Part shown: positions 17,176-27,200 of the stretch, piece by piece | Position numbering within the stretch: position 1 is the first letter of the stretch | Layout: every line of letters starts with the position of its first letter | NCBI GenBank assembly: GCA_029906195.1 | Contig: JARWSJ010000001.1 | Coordinates: 1,860,001-1,924,000 of the forward strand | Source of the DNA: Chitinophagaceae bacterium 26-R-25 | GTDB lineage: Bacteria > Bacteroidota > Bacteroidia > Chitinophagales > Chitinophagaceae | Length of the DNA: 64,000 bases | Direction: 5' to 3' | The notes under the pieces: generated by a model | Told to the model about the DNA's origin: nothing | What the model saw: the letters and a program-made list of their open reading frames with translations, nothing else | The model's database searches: none | Translations under genes and position numbers: made by a program

Positions 17176-18540
17176 CTAAAGGTCCGTAATCGGCTTATAC
17201 TTTGGCACCAGCGCTTTCATGTTGAACCATGCAAGCAAATAGGCTATGGCGCAGAATGAGAACATAATGGTGTAGCCGGTTTGAATGTGACCCAATTTTT
17301 GGTAATGATCGAATAATGCACCGCCAACTTTTGTTACCAATACACCGCCCAATCCGCCTGCCATACCGCCAATACCCGTTACTGATCCAACTGCTTTTTT
17401 GGGGAACATATCTGATACTGTTGTGAAAATATTTGCCGACCACGCCTGGTGCGCAGATGCTCCAACACCAATTAATAAAATTGGCATCCAATAACTTATT
17501 CCTCCCAATGGTTGTGCCATTAGCACTACTAAGGGAAACAGAGCAATGATCAACATTGCTTTCATGCGGCCGTCATATGCTTCGTACCCTTTTTTGATGA
17601 AGTACATAGGAAACCAGCCACCGGCAATGCTTCCCACCATTGTCATGCTGTACAGCACGAACAAAGGCAACGCAATTTCCGTTTTTGTCATTCCATATTG
17701 CGCCTTTAAATAGGCAGGCAACCAGAAGAGGAAGAACCACCAAACGCCGTCTGTTAAAAACTTACCGACAGCAAACGCCCAGGTTTGATTGTAGCCAAGT
17801 AGTTTGAACCACGATACCTTCTGTTTTATATTTTCCTGCGGAACAGTTTCAACAACTTTATCGCTGTTGATGTAAGCCAACTCTTCAGCGGAAAGACGTT
17901 TTTGGTTTTCAGGTCTTTCATAAAAAGCAAACCAGAAGAGTAGCCACAAGAAACCAATGGCACCGATAATGATGAAGGCCGTTTCCCATCCCCAGTTCGT
18001 TGCAATCCAGGGAACAGTAAGCGGCGCAAGGATTGCACCAACGTTGGATCCTGAGTTAAAAATACCAGTAGCAAGTGACCGTTCCTTTTTGGGGAAATAT
18101 TCTGCCGTGGCTTTGATCGCTGCAGGAAAGTTACCCGCTTCGCCAAAACCCAATACAGCGCGGGATACCATGAATCCCGCAATAGAAACGGGAACAGCAC
18201 CCAACCCTATCAATGTAAACAAACTTGTAGTGGCGTGACCTATTCTGAGTGCTTCGGCGTGCATGATCGCACCAATTGACCAAATGATCAATGCCCATGC
18301 ATATCCCCATTTGGTGCCGAGCTTGTCGATGATGCGACCTGCAAACAACATTGATATCGCATACACAAACTGAAAGACGGAAGCAATGTTGGCGTAATCC
18401 GTATTGCTCCAGCCAAACTGCTCCGCGAGTGTTGGTTGCAAAAGACTTAAAACCTGTCGGTCGAGATAGTTAACTGTTGTGGCAAAAAAAAGCAGCGAAC
18501 ATATCGTCCAGCGATACTTTCCAATCGTTTGTTGATTCAT
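17176..18540 (-). CDS. exuT: MFS hexuronate transporter, ExuT-like
   Basis: 454 residues with about 12 hydrophobic segments. The opening FFATTVNYLDRQVLSLLQPT and FGWSNTDYANIASVFQFVYA is characteristic of the ExuT group of the anion:cation symporter family, as are GEAGNFPAAIKATAEYFPKK and RSLATGIFNSGSNVGAILAP. It should import glucuronate/galacturonate across the inner membrane. It is the last gene of the uxaC-kduD-exuT series, 82 bp after kduD. Substrate is inferred from the family and neighbours. The stop is followed directly by the copy B repeat. Confidence 0.9.
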   Translation of the reverse strand: MNQQTIGKYRWTICSLLFFATTVNYLDRQVLSLLQPTLAEQFGWSNTDYANIASVFQFVYAISMLFAGRIIDKLGTKWGYAWALIIWSIGAIMHAEALRIGHATTSLFTLIGLGAVPVSIAGFMVSRAVLGFGEAGNFPAAIKATAEYFPKKERSLATGIFNSGSNVGAILAPLTVPWIATNWGWETAFIIIGAIGFLWLLFWFAFYERPENQKRLSAEELAYINSDKVVETVPQENIKQKVSWFKLLGYNQTWAFAVGKFLTDGVWWFFLFWLPAYLKAQYGMTKTEIALPLFVLYSMTMVGSIAGGWFPMYFIKKGYEAYDGRMKAMLIIALFPLVVLMAQPLGGISYWMPILLIGVGASAHQAWSANIFTTVSDMFPKKAVGSVTGIGGMAGGLGGVLVTKVGGALFDHYQKLGHIQTGYTIMFSFCAIAYLLAWFNMKALVPKYKPITDL

Positions 18541-18565
18541 TCGTTGTTGTTATAATTTTTTGTGA

Positions 18566-18622
18566 GGGCGAATGCAATTCGCCCCTACCATTTTCAAATT
18601 TTCAAATCATCACATTTTCAAA
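18566..18622. repeat. GGGCGAAT palindrome plus TTTTCAAA words
   Basis: GGGCGAAT (18566-18573) pairs with ATTCGCCC (18577-18584), followed by CTACCATTTTCAAATTTTC words that run to the kduD stop codon. It fills the 82 bp kduD-exuT gap inside the operon. Confidence 0.6.
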
Positions 18623-19393
18623 TTACCTTCCCATCCATCCGCCATCCACAGTAAGGATAGTACCGTGAACATATTTCGCAGCATCTGATGCAAGGAAAAC
18701 AACAGCACCTTTGAAATCTTCCGCTTCACCCCAGCGACCTGCAGGAATGCGATCCAGAATGGATTTGCTTCTGTCAGGATCATTCCTTAACGCCTCTGTA
18801 TTATCGGTGGAAATATAACCCGGCGCAATGCCATTTACGTTAATGCCTTTTGACGCCCATTCGTTCGACATACCACGAACCAACGCTGCAATACCGCTTT
18901 TGCTGGCTGCATAGCCCGGTACATTGATACCTCCCTGGAAACTTAATAGAGAACAAGTGAAAATGATTTTACCACTTCCTCTTTGCAGCATATGATTGCC
19001 CATTTCACGGGAAAGAATGAACGGTGCATCGAGATTTACAGCCATCACTTTGTCCCAATATTCATCAGGATGCTCAGCGAAAGGCTTGCGCATAATGATG
19101 CCGGCATTATTTACAAGAATATCAATTTGTGGGTTCTCCGCAAGCACCTGCTTGATGAAAGCATACACTTGAGTTCTGTCTGAAAGATCCGCCTGATATG
19201 CCTTATACTTTCTTCCAAGGGCTGTTATCTCTTTCTCAACATCGCTGCCAGGTTCTGTTTTGCTACTGGCAACGCCAATAATGTCTGCCCCTGCTTCTGC
19301 CAATCCAACGGCCATTCCTTTACCAATTCCTTTGTTAAAACCTGTTACCAGTGCCGTTTTTCCTTCAAGGCTAAATTTCTGAATTATACTCAT
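18623..19393 (-). CDS. kduD: SDR 2-dehydro-3-deoxy-D-gluconate 5-dehydrogenase-like
   Basis: 256 residues, classical short-chain dehydrogenase: cofactor motif TGFNKGIG (17-24), NNAG (95-98), catalytic Ser in TCSLLS (about 148-151) and Tyr161-x3-Lys165 in YAASK. The N-terminus IQKFSLEGKTALVTG and GLAEAGADIIGVAS closely match KduD. KduD interconverts keto-deoxy-uronates with NAD(H) in pectin/hexuronate breakdown. It sits between uxaC and the ExuT-like transporter, which supports a hexuronate role; the precise substrate could also be a gluconate. Confidence 0.88.
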   Translation of the reverse strand: MSIIQKFSLEGKTALVTGFNKGIGKGMAVGLAEAGADIIGVASSKTEPGSDVEKEITALGRKYKAYQADLSDRTQVYAFIKQVLAENPQIDILVNNAGIIMRKPFAEHPDEYWDKVMAVNLDAPFILSREMGNHMLQRGSGKIIFTCSLLSFQGGINVPGYAASKSGIAALVRGMSNEWASKGINVNGIAPGYISTDNTEALRNDPDRSKSILDRIPAGRWGEAEDFKGAVVFLASDAAKYVHGTILTVDGGWMGR

Positions 19394-19413
19394 AGTAGTT
19401 GTTTTATTTTTTT

Positions 19414-19518
19414 GTGCTGAACGCTTAATGCCAAACGCTTAACGATGATCGCCGATATTTGTACACTCCGCACTAAACGCGCGTTAAGCGTTAGGCTTTG
19501 AGCTTTGAGCGTTAAGCT
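19414..19518. repeat. Palindromic repeat, AACGCTTA family (copy 2)
   Basis: GAACGCTTAATGCCAAACGCTTAACG on the left; GCGCGTTAAGCGTTAGGC, TTTGAGCGTTAAGC on the right. It lies in the uxaC-kduD gap, and its right end contributes the GCT TAA end of uxaC (minus strand). Confidence 0.7.
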
Positions 19519-20933
19519 TTGTTCCCCAAATTCTGCCAGCCAAAATATTCCTTCGTATTATTATAGCAAATATCCCGTACCATCTTCCCTATCCATGCAA
19601 TGTCGTTTGGCAATTCACCATTTTCAATTTCATCTCCCAAAAGATTACAAAGAATTCTTCGAAAATACTCATGCCTTGGAAACGAAAGGAAGCTTCTTGA
19701 GTCTGTAAGCATCCCCACAAAACGGCTGAGCAGTCCCATGTTTGACAAGGTGTTCAGTTGTTTTGTCATCCCGTCTTTCTGATCAAGGAACCACCAACCG
19801 GAGCCCCACTGCACTTTTCCTGCAATAGTACCGTCGTTGAAATTGCCAATCATTGCCGCAAACATCTCATTGTCGGCAGGATTTAAGTTGTATAGAATTG
19901 TTTTTGCCAGCTTATTCTTATTGTCGAGTGTATCCAGGAACTTGGACAATGTGCGTCCCTGCGGAAAATCGCCGATCGAGTCCCAGCCCGTATCTGCGCC
20001 AAGATCACGCAGTCTTCTCGTGTTGTTATTGCGCAATGCGCCGACGTGGTATTGTTGTACCCAACCCTTTTCCCAATCCCACTCTGCAAACGTCACCAGC
20101 ATGGCAGATTTGAATTTTCTTATCTCGTCTGCATCCGCCTTTTTGCCGCCGCGAACTTTTGTAAAAATATTTTTGATCTCTGCTTCTGTGTAATCATCTG
20201 CAAATAAATGTTCAAGGCCGTGATCAGAAACAGTACAGCCGTTTGCTGCAAAAAAATCGTGGCGCTTTTTCAACGCGTTGAGATAATCTTCATAAGACGA
20301 AATGGAAATGTCAGATGCTTTTTCCAACCTGCTCATGTAATTATTAAATGCAGCAGGATTGTCAATATTCATCGCAACATCCGGTCTGAACGCTGGTTTC
20401 ACTTCAACTTCACAATTTTCATCTCTCAGTTGTTTGTGAAAAAACAAATCATCCACAGGGTCGTCTGTTGTACAAACCAATTGCACATTTGCTTTTTTCA
20501 ACAACCCGCGAACCGAGAAATCGGGTGTTTGTAATTTCTCCGAACAAATATTGTAAATGCTTTTTGCCGTTTCCGGTTTTAAAACATCATGCACGTCAAA
20601 ATAGCGCTGTAACTCCAAGTGCGTCCAGTGATACAAAGGGTTGCGCATGGTGTAAGGAACTGTGGCTGCCCATTGTTCAAACTTTTCCCAGTCGCTTGCG
20701 CCGCCTGTGCAATAATGTTCATCAACACCGTTTGCACGCAAGGCTCTCCATTTATAATGGTCGCCATACAACCAGGCCTGCGTTATATTTTCAAAGGTTT
20801 TATTTTCAGCGATCTGTTGCTGAGGCAAATGATTATGATAGTCGATGATGGGCATTTGCTTCGCGTAATCGTGATATAGCCGCTGAGCAGTTGCAGTATG
20901 TAGCAGAAAATTTTCGTCGAGAAATTTTTTCAT
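19512..20933 (-). CDS. uxaC: Glucuronate isomerase (uronate isomerase)
   Basis: 473 residues, full length for the UxaC family. Signatures are the opening MKKFLDENFLLHTATAQRLY, the metal-site MPIIDYHNHLPQQQIAEN, AWLYGDHYKWRALRANGVDE, CTTDDPVDDLFFH and the C-terminal FVGMLTDSRSFLSFPRHEYF. The amidohydrolase-fold enzyme isomerises D-glucuronate to fructuronate and D-galacturonate to tagaturonate in the cytoplasm. It is first in the uxaC-kduD-exuT series. Genes for the next steps (UxaB/UxuB, UxaA/UxuA, KdgK, KdgA) are not in the window. Confidence 0.97.
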   Translation of the reverse strand: MKKFLDENFLLHTATAQRLYHDYAKQMPIIDYHNHLPQQQIAENKTFENITQAWLYGDHYKWRALRANGVDEHYCTGGASDWEKFEQWAATVPYTMRNPLYHWTHLELQRYFDVHDVLKPETAKSIYNICSEKLQTPDFSVRGLLKKANVQLVCTTDDPVDDLFFHKQLRDENCEVEVKPAFRPDVAMNIDNPAAFNNYMSRLEKASDISISSYEDYLNALKKRHDFFAANGCTVSDHGLEHLFADDYTEAEIKNIFTKVRGGKKADADEIRKFKSAMLVTFAEWDWEKGWVQQYHVGALRNNNTRRLRDLGADTGWDSIGDFPQGRTLSKFLDTLDNKNKLAKTILYNLNPADNEMFAAMIGNFNDGTIAGKVQWGSGWWFLDQKDGMTKQLNTLSNMGLLSRFVGMLTDSRSFLSFPRHEYFRRILCNLLGDEIENGELPNDIAWIGKMVRDICYNNTKEYFGWQNLGNKA

Positions 20934-20947
20934 AAAGCTTTTTTTAG

Positions 20948-21030
20948 CTGAACGCTTAATGCTTAACGCTTAACGCAAGGTGTCACATCCTGTGTTAAGC
21001 GTTGGGCTTTTAGCGTTGAGCGTAGAACAT
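20948..21030. repeat. Palindromic repeat, AACGCTTA family (copy 3)
   Basis: AGCTGAACGCTTAATGC, TTAACGCTTAACGC on the left and GTTAAGCGTTGGGC, TTTTAGCGTTGAGCGTAG on the right, 15 bp upstream of the uxaC start. With the next two elements it makes up most of the 337 bp gap between mqo and uxaC. Confidence 0.7.
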
Positions 21031-21124
21031 TCCGCGAGTTTACGCAATATATTGTTTATTACATGAGTCTTCGATCAAATTAATTCTGCAACTGATAGTC
21101 GCGTTGTTGCATGTATCAAAAGAC

Positions 21125-21163
21125 GAAGCTGCTTTGCAAAGTCATCCTTTACAAAGCAGCTTC
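21125..21163 (-). terminator. Hairpin terminator candidate after mqo
   Basis: GAAGCTGCTTTG (21125-21136) and CAAAGCAGCTTC (21152-21163) form a perfect 12 bp stem with a 15 nt loop. On the minus strand it is followed by GTCTTTTGAT, about 110 bp after the mqo stop. Confidence 0.6.
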
Positions 21164-21227
21164 TCATGTTATCGATTGGTCGAACCAATTTCAATTTTGT
21201 TGGGCCAATACAATTCTTGAATAGCAG

Positions 21228-21271
21228 GGCGAATTCGATTCGTCAATAACAGGGCGAATTCAATTCGCCCC
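21228..21271. repeat. GGGCGAATT palindromes at mqo 3' end
   Basis: GGGCGAATTCAATTCGCCC at 21252-21270 is a 9 bp perfect palindrome; a degraded copy AGGGCGAATTCGATTCG precedes it. The minus-strand GCG TAG ending of mqo falls inside this repeat. Confidence 0.65.
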
Positions 21272-22785
21272 TACGCCAATTCCGGTTGGGCTTGCTTCAA
21301 ACCCAGAAGTTCGCTCGTTCTTTCACGTGTTTGCAAAGCAAGCTCCTTGTTCTTACTTAACGGAATGCCATAAGACGGAATCATTTCTCTCAATTTCACA
21401 CTCCAGTCGCTGGTTACTTCATTTTTGAAGCAACGTTCGATCAGATTGAGCATGATTGAAACTGCAGTAGACGCACCAGGAGATGCTCCCAACAAAGCTG
21501 CGATGCTTCCGTCGGCAGCGCTTACCACTTCTGTTCCAAACTCCAACACGCCACCTTCCTTAGGATCTTTTTTAATTACCTGTACACGCTGGCCAGCAAC
21601 TTCAAGTTCCCAATCTTCCATTTTTGCCTCCGGGAAATATTCTTTTAATGCGTCCAGTCTGTCTTCTGGAGATTGACGAACCTGCTCGATCAAATATTTT
21701 GTAAGCGGAATATTGTGGAAACCCGCGGCCAGCATGGGGCGGATATTATTTACTTTGATGGATAATGGCAGGTCGAGGTAAGAACCATTCTTCAGGAACT
21801 TCGTAGAAAACCCAGCGTACGGTCCAAAGAGCAACGCTTTTTTCCCATCGATCATTCTTGTATCAAGGTGAGGAACTGACATTGGAGGTGCGCCCACCGA
21901 AGCTTTTCCGTAAACTTTTGCGTTGTGTTTTTCAATAATGTCAGGATTGGTACATTTCAACCACTGTCCGCTTACCGGGAAACCGCCGAAGCCTTTTCCT
22001 TCTGGTATATCAGATTTTTCCAGTAATGGTAATGAACCGCCACCCGCGCCGATGAATACAAATTTTGCCTTGATATCCCTTTTGCGTTTAGTGGTCATGT
22101 TTTTAACAGTGATGTCCCATCGTTTGCCATCTTTCGTTCTCTCCAGGTCTTTCACATCGTGGTTAAGATGAAAATGTACACCAGGCTGTTTTTTCAGGTA
22201 ATCAAACATGCTTTTGGTCAAAGCGCCAAAATTCACATCTGTACCTATATCCATGCGTGTTGCCGCTACTTTGTCGCCTTCGTTACGGCCATCCATAATT
22301 AGCGGAACCCATTTTTCAATTTCATAATTGTTTTCAGAATATTCCATTCCTTCAAACAAATGATTCTTCGTTAACGCTTCGTAACGCGTTTTCAAATAAG
22401 AAACATTTTTTTCTCCCCATACAAAACTCATATGAGGAATACTTCTGATAAATGTATTGGGATGCTTTACAATATTATGTTCAACAAGGTAGGCCCAAAA
22501 CTCTTTTGACACCTCAAAGGATTCTGCGATCTTAAGGGCTTTTGAAGTTTCAACAGAACCATCTTCTTTTTCCGGAGTGTAATTTAATTCGCAGAAGGCG
22601 GAGTGACCAGTACCGGCATTGTTCCATGCGTCGGAGCTTTCCGCAGCGGCCACATCCAGGCGTTCAAAAATTTCGATCGTTAAATTTGGCTGTAATTCTT
22701 TAAGCAAAGTTCCAAGTGTTGCACTCATTATACCTGCCCCAATTAAAACCACATCTGCTTCCTGTAAGTATTTGTCTTTACCCAT
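21271..22785 (-). CDS. mqo: Malate:quinone oxidoreductase
   Basis: 504 residues from ATG 22785. An upstream TTG (22845) would add 20 residues, but the ATG is preceded by AAGGAAA at a good Shine-Dalgarno distance and gives the usual family N-terminus. FAD-binding motif [60 protein letters not shown] and [11 protein letters not shown] are characteristic of Mqo. It is a membrane-associated flavoprotein oxidising malate to oxaloacetate with electrons passed to menaquinone, replacing NAD-malate dehydrogenase in the TCA cycle. It is upstream of uxaC on the same strand but separated by a terminator-like hairpin, so probably its own transcript. The last codon and stop are made by a GGCGAATT repeat. 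Confidence 0.96.
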   Translation of the reverse strand: MGKDKYLQEADVVLIGAGIMSATLGTLLKELQPNLTIEIFERLDVAAAESSDAWNNAGTGHSAFCELNYTPEKEDGSVETSKALKIAESFEVSKEFWAYLVEHNIVKHPNTFIRSIPHMSFVWGEKNVSYLKTRYEALTKNHLFEGMEYSENNYEIEKWVPLIMDGRNEGDKVAATRMDIGTDVNFGALTKSMFDYLKKQPGVHFHLNHDVKDLERTKDGKRWDITVKNMTTKRKRDIKAKFVFIGAGGGSLPLLEKSDIPEGKGFGGFPVSGQWLKCTNPDIIEKHNAKVYGKASVGAPPMSVPHLDTRMIDGKKALLFGPYAGFSTKFLKNGSYLDLPLSIKVNNIRPMLAAGFHNIPLTKYLIEQVRQSPEDRLDALKEYFPEAKMEDWELEVAGQRVQVIKKDPKEGGVLEFGTEVVSAADGSIAALLGASPGASTAVSIMLNLIERCFKNEVTSDWSVKLREMIPSYGIPLSKNKELALQTRERTSELLGLKQAQPELA

Positions 22786-23120
22786 TGGTTTCCTTTCAGG
22801 CCGCAAAATTCTATCAAAATCATTTAATCTGGATATTTTTTTCAATTAATTTCTTACGATAATAGTAAAATTCACACACGGATATACGCAAACAACCTCC
22901 ATTTATACATATAGAACTGAAAAACATTTATGAAACTGGTGAAATTCAAAGTTTAAAAGGAAAATGCTTACGGGTGTTAGCTGAGCTGTGTGACTGAATC
23001 ATTGAATCATTTAATCATTGAATTATTGATGGTGGGCTCCGGGAACGATTGCGTATCGACACGGTCGACATACTTGCAACGTGCCATGGAATAATAAGTC
23101 TCAAATCTCCCTACCATTTT

Positions 23121-23273
23121 TTTAAACCACAGAGATAACAGAGATTTTTTTCACAGAGAAAAGGAGTTTTGTAAATCAGTCCTCTTTTTCTCTAAGCTTT
23201 CAGTAACTACATTTTTTCTCAAATCTCCGTTCACTCTGTGAATAAAACTCCTTTCCTCTGTGGTTAAAAAAAG
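23121..23273. repeat. Palindromic repeat, CACAGAG family (copy 1)
   Basis: AAACCACAGAGATAACAGAG, TTTTTTTCACAGAG and AAAGGAGTTTTG on the left mirror AAAACTCCTTTCCTCTGTGG and TCACTCTGTGAA on the right, with a loop of about 50 nt. A related element is at 56212-56407. Confidence 0.75.
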
Positions 23274-23915
23274 CGGCTCGCACTCCATGCAACACTTCAC
23301 TAAAATGTAATGTCAAATCACAGATATGACCAGCTCTAACAACCAGAACCGTAATTATTCAAACACGCTATCGTAAAATAACTTGTTGCTTTTACTAACC
23401 CATCCGTATATGCGATACAGCTTCGTGTTTTTACATTCCGAAAAGAATCTGAATTTAACTGAGACTGGTAATTGATTTCCCTTGTGCTGGTTTTTGTGAG
23501 AATACAGTGACGGTTATTCGCATTTTTCCGATCAATTTTTTCATGAAAATATTTTCTCAATTTGTAATCTATTGAAAGTAAAAGGTCGACGCGGGTAAAA
23601 AATCATCTGTATAAACGAAAAAATATTGATTGGAAATAAGAAATAAAACTTTTGTTTTTGCGTTGTAAGGTAAAAATATAAGATCGGACAGATTAACAAT
23701 TCATTTTTACAGGTTGGTTTTGTACGATGAACTATTTAAGCAGATAAAAGAAAACACTTAGACTGAATAAAAAGGAAGGCTTAGAAAAATGAATTACTGG
23801 TTTGGGTATTTTACGAAGACTTACCGCGTAGAAACTCAAAAAAAGTTATTGCATTAAAATATTTTTATTAATATTACCCTGTGAATTGAAGAAATTCAAC
23901 ACAAAATCCAAAACC

Positions 23916-24059
23916 ATGAATCAAATTACTAAATCCCTTACCCGTATGTCACATCGACTAAAACGCCCACCCACAGCTGGTTTTACGAAGCCGCTATCTT
24001 TTCATCAAACCATATTGTGCTATCACTGCAAAGCAATTATCCATCAACGTGAGGTGTAA
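23916..24059 (+). CDS. Possible 47-residue small ORF upstream of adhesin
   Basis: An ATG frame of 47 codons ending TAA, basic, with LCYHCKAIIHQ near the C-terminus (a Cys-x2-Cys pair). No family is recognised and no convincing ribosome site is seen (AAAACC before ATG). It may be a leader ORF or chance. Confidence 0.22.
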   Translation: MNQITKSLTRMSHRLKRPPTAGFTKPLSFHQTILCYHCKAIIHQREV

Positions 24060-24090
24060 TTGATCAGCAATAAGGCCTGCTAACTATAGC

Positions 24091-24213
24091 ATGCAAAAAG
24101 TTGTTTTGAACAGTGAAAGAGACGCAAGCATTTTAAAAAATGTGGTGGAAACTTCAGCTCCCGCTATAGCAGATATTATGTATCTGAACAGGTATTTATT
24201 GACCGGCAAATAG
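24091..24213 (+). CDS. Possible 40-residue small ORF directly before adhesin
   Basis: 40 codons, ending TAG 21 bp before the adhesin start. The predicted product (MQKVVLNSERDASILKNVV...) has ordinary protein composition and could form one amphipathic helix. Function unknown; close spacing would allow translational coupling. Weak evidence. Confidence 0.28.
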   Translation: MQKVVLNSERDASILKNVVETSAPAIADIMYLNRYLLTGK

Positions 24214-24234
24214 CTTGTTATTAAATCCTATACT

Positions 24235-27200
24235 ATGTTTACGCATAACATGAATCCAAGATCCTGCGTGCAATACTGTTTAAAAAAATCCAAAGGCTTA
24301 CTTTGTTTAGCCTTCACTACCTTATTATTATTTTCTGGTCTCTTTACTTACGCAGGAGATGCACTGGTGACTTCTACATTATCTATTATCAAGACTCATG
24401 CCACAGCTGATAATCTGGATAAAAATATTGTAAAGGTCAACGTAGTTGATGCATCAAACAATCCGTTAGCGGGACAAAGTGTTGTATTTACTATAACAAG
24501 TGGTACTGCCTCCTTTGTTGGTTTAACAACTGTTACTACTAACGCGAGCGGTGATGCGCAAATATCACTGTCGAGCACTGTTGCCGGCATGGTTACTGTT
24601 TCTGCGCTTGTTAACGGATTGCCATTAACGAGCGGAAATCCCAGTGTTGTTGACTTTATAGCTGGTTCGCCCAGTGCGGCGAATGCAGGTACGACGATAG
24701 CCGTTGTAACAGATAATCAACCCGCAGATGGATCTTCCAAGAACATTGTAAAAGTGCACGTGGTGGATGCCTACGGTAATCCAGTCGCCAATCAGGATGT
24801 AAGTTTTAATGTTAACGTCGGAGGTTCCGGCGTTAGTTACGTTGTAAAAACAGACGCGAATGGCGATGCAGTGTTGCCATTAAGCAGCACAACCGTAGGA
24901 AGTGTTATCGTTACAGCCAAAATAAACGGTGCTACTGTAGTTAATGGAAGCCCTGCGACGGTTCACTTCGTGGCGGGCCCTCCGGACCTAACCCAGGCGT
25001 TAACCCAGGTATGGGTCTCTAAAAACGGACACATAGCGGATGGCGTAGATATGGACCAGGTTAGTGTGAGAGTGGTGGATGCGAATGGTAATGCTGTAGC
25101 CGGCGCCACGATAGTATTCACAATTACAAGTGGCAGCGCTACATTTGCAACTTCTGCAACCGTTACTACCAACAGCTTAGGGGTTGCGTCCGTAAGCTTA
25201 ATAAGTACTGTTGCCGGTAACAATAAAGTTACAGCCACTGTAAACGGCCTTCCTATTATTAATGGAAGCCCCGCGACTGCGATCTTTTATCCAGACGTAC
25301 CATCGGTAAGCAATCCTCAAACAAACATATCTGTCACTACAAATAATGCAACGGCAGATGGAACTGCAACTGACGCAATTGTTGCTCACATCGTTGACGC
25401 GAAAGGTAATAGTGTGGGCGGTGCGACAGTCGTATTTACACTAACAAGCGGTAGCGGTGTTTTTGTAGGAACAACGACGGTCGTGACCGATGCAAGCGGA
25501 AATGCCACCATCAAAATGACCAGCACGGTTGCCGGAGATAACACTATTACCGCAACTGTAAATGGCACCGCAATTGTTAACGGAAGCCCTGCGGTCGCAA
25601 AATTTGTTGCGGGCCCACCGTCATCGGCTAACCCGGCAACAACCATAAGTGTTGTTAGCGACAATGCAAAGGCAGACGGCTCCGCTACAGACCAAATTAA
25701 AGTACATGTTGTTGATGCAAACGGAAACGTTGTTGCCAATGCTCCCGTAACATTCTCAAAAACCGCCGGCAGCGCAACTTTCATAGGTTCTGTAACTGTA
25801 ACGACCGATGCGAACGGAGACGCTTTCATCACTATGACAAGCACCGTGGCGGGATCCAATTCTGTAATTGCTACCATAAGCGGAACGCCGGTAGTAAACG
25901 GAAGCCCTGCTAAACCAAACTTCGTAGCAGACGTTCCTTCTGTAAGCAATCCGTCTACCAATATATCTGTTACGCAAAACAATGCTACCGCTAACGGCAC
26001 TGCAACTGACCAAATTAAAGTGCATGTGGTGGATGCGAATGGTAATAAAGTGGCAGGTGCAACAGTAGTGTTTACACAAGCAAACGGAAGTGGCTCATTT
26101 ACTAGTGCAACAACCGTTACAACAGATGCAAATGGTGATGCATTCATTACAATGACAAGCACTGTTGCGGGTTCTAACGATATTACGGCATCTGTAAACG
26201 GAACAGTGATAACAAACGGTAGCCCTGCGAAAGCTGTGTTTGTTGCAGATGTTCCCAAAACTAACGTCCCAACCACCAAATTAACTGTTACAAAAAATAA
26301 CGCGGCAGCAGATGGCGCAGACGTTGATAAAATAACCGCGCACATTACCGATGCTAACGGAAACCCTGTTGCAGGCGCAACGGTGGTATTCACCAAAGCC
26401 AGCGGCAGCGGCACTTTCTCAACTTCAGTTACTGTTGTCACAGATGCCAATGGCGACGCTGTTGTCAGCATGACCAGCACCGTTGCGGGTTCCAACGATA
26501 TCACGGCAACGGTTAACGGAGCTGCTATAGTAAATGGCAGTCCGGCAAAAGCAGTATTCAAAGCAGATGTTCCTGCTGTTACCAATCCTGCAACGACAAT
26601 AACAGTTGTCCAGGACAATGCAAAAGCAAACGGAACGGATGCAGACAAAATAAAAGTTCATGTGGTAGATGCCAACGGTAATCCTGTTCAAGGGGCAACG
26701 GTTGTATTTACTTCTACAAGCGGAAGCGCAACATTCAGCGGTTCCAATACGGTGACGACAGATGCGAACGGCGATGCTGTTGTTTCTATGACAAGCACTG
26801 TGGCAGGCTCAAATACGATCACTGCGACCGTTAACGGGACGGCTATTACAAACGGCAGCCCGGCAACAGCAAAATTTGTGTCGGATGTACCAAGTGTAAA
26901 TGCGCCTACAACAAAAATTACGGTTACAAAAAATGATGCGCAGGCAGATGGTACCGATATAGATAAAGTAACTGTTCATGTCACAGATGCAAATGGCAAC
27001 CCTGTTGCCGGCGCAACAGTAGATTTCGCAAAATCGGGCGGTGCGACCTTTGTAGGTACCACTACCCTTACTACTGATGCAAACGGCGATGCAACCATTT
27101 CATTAACCAGCACAGTGTCGGGTATCACTAATGTAACGGCAAAAGTGAATGGTACAGATATCATCAACGGAAGCCCCGCAAAAGCAAACTTTAAATCAGG

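Larger units (their letters stand above)
22786..24234. other. Long intergenic region (1.45 kb)
   Basis: It separates divergent mqo and the big adhesin gene. It holds iterated TGAATCATTGAATCATT words at 22993-23030, the CACAGAG palindrome at 23121-23273, and two short plus-strand ORFs described separately. A minus-strand ORF of 74 codons (23336-23560, TTG start) has no recognisable family and is not called. The AT-rich segment 23560-23900 probably contains the adhesin promoter, but no clear TAnnTTTG box was found. Confidence 0.5.

Noticed and set aside
23336-23560. 74-codon minus-strand ORF upstream of the adhesin
   Set aside because: TTG start, no Shine-Dalgarno signal, no recognisable family, composition not convincing.
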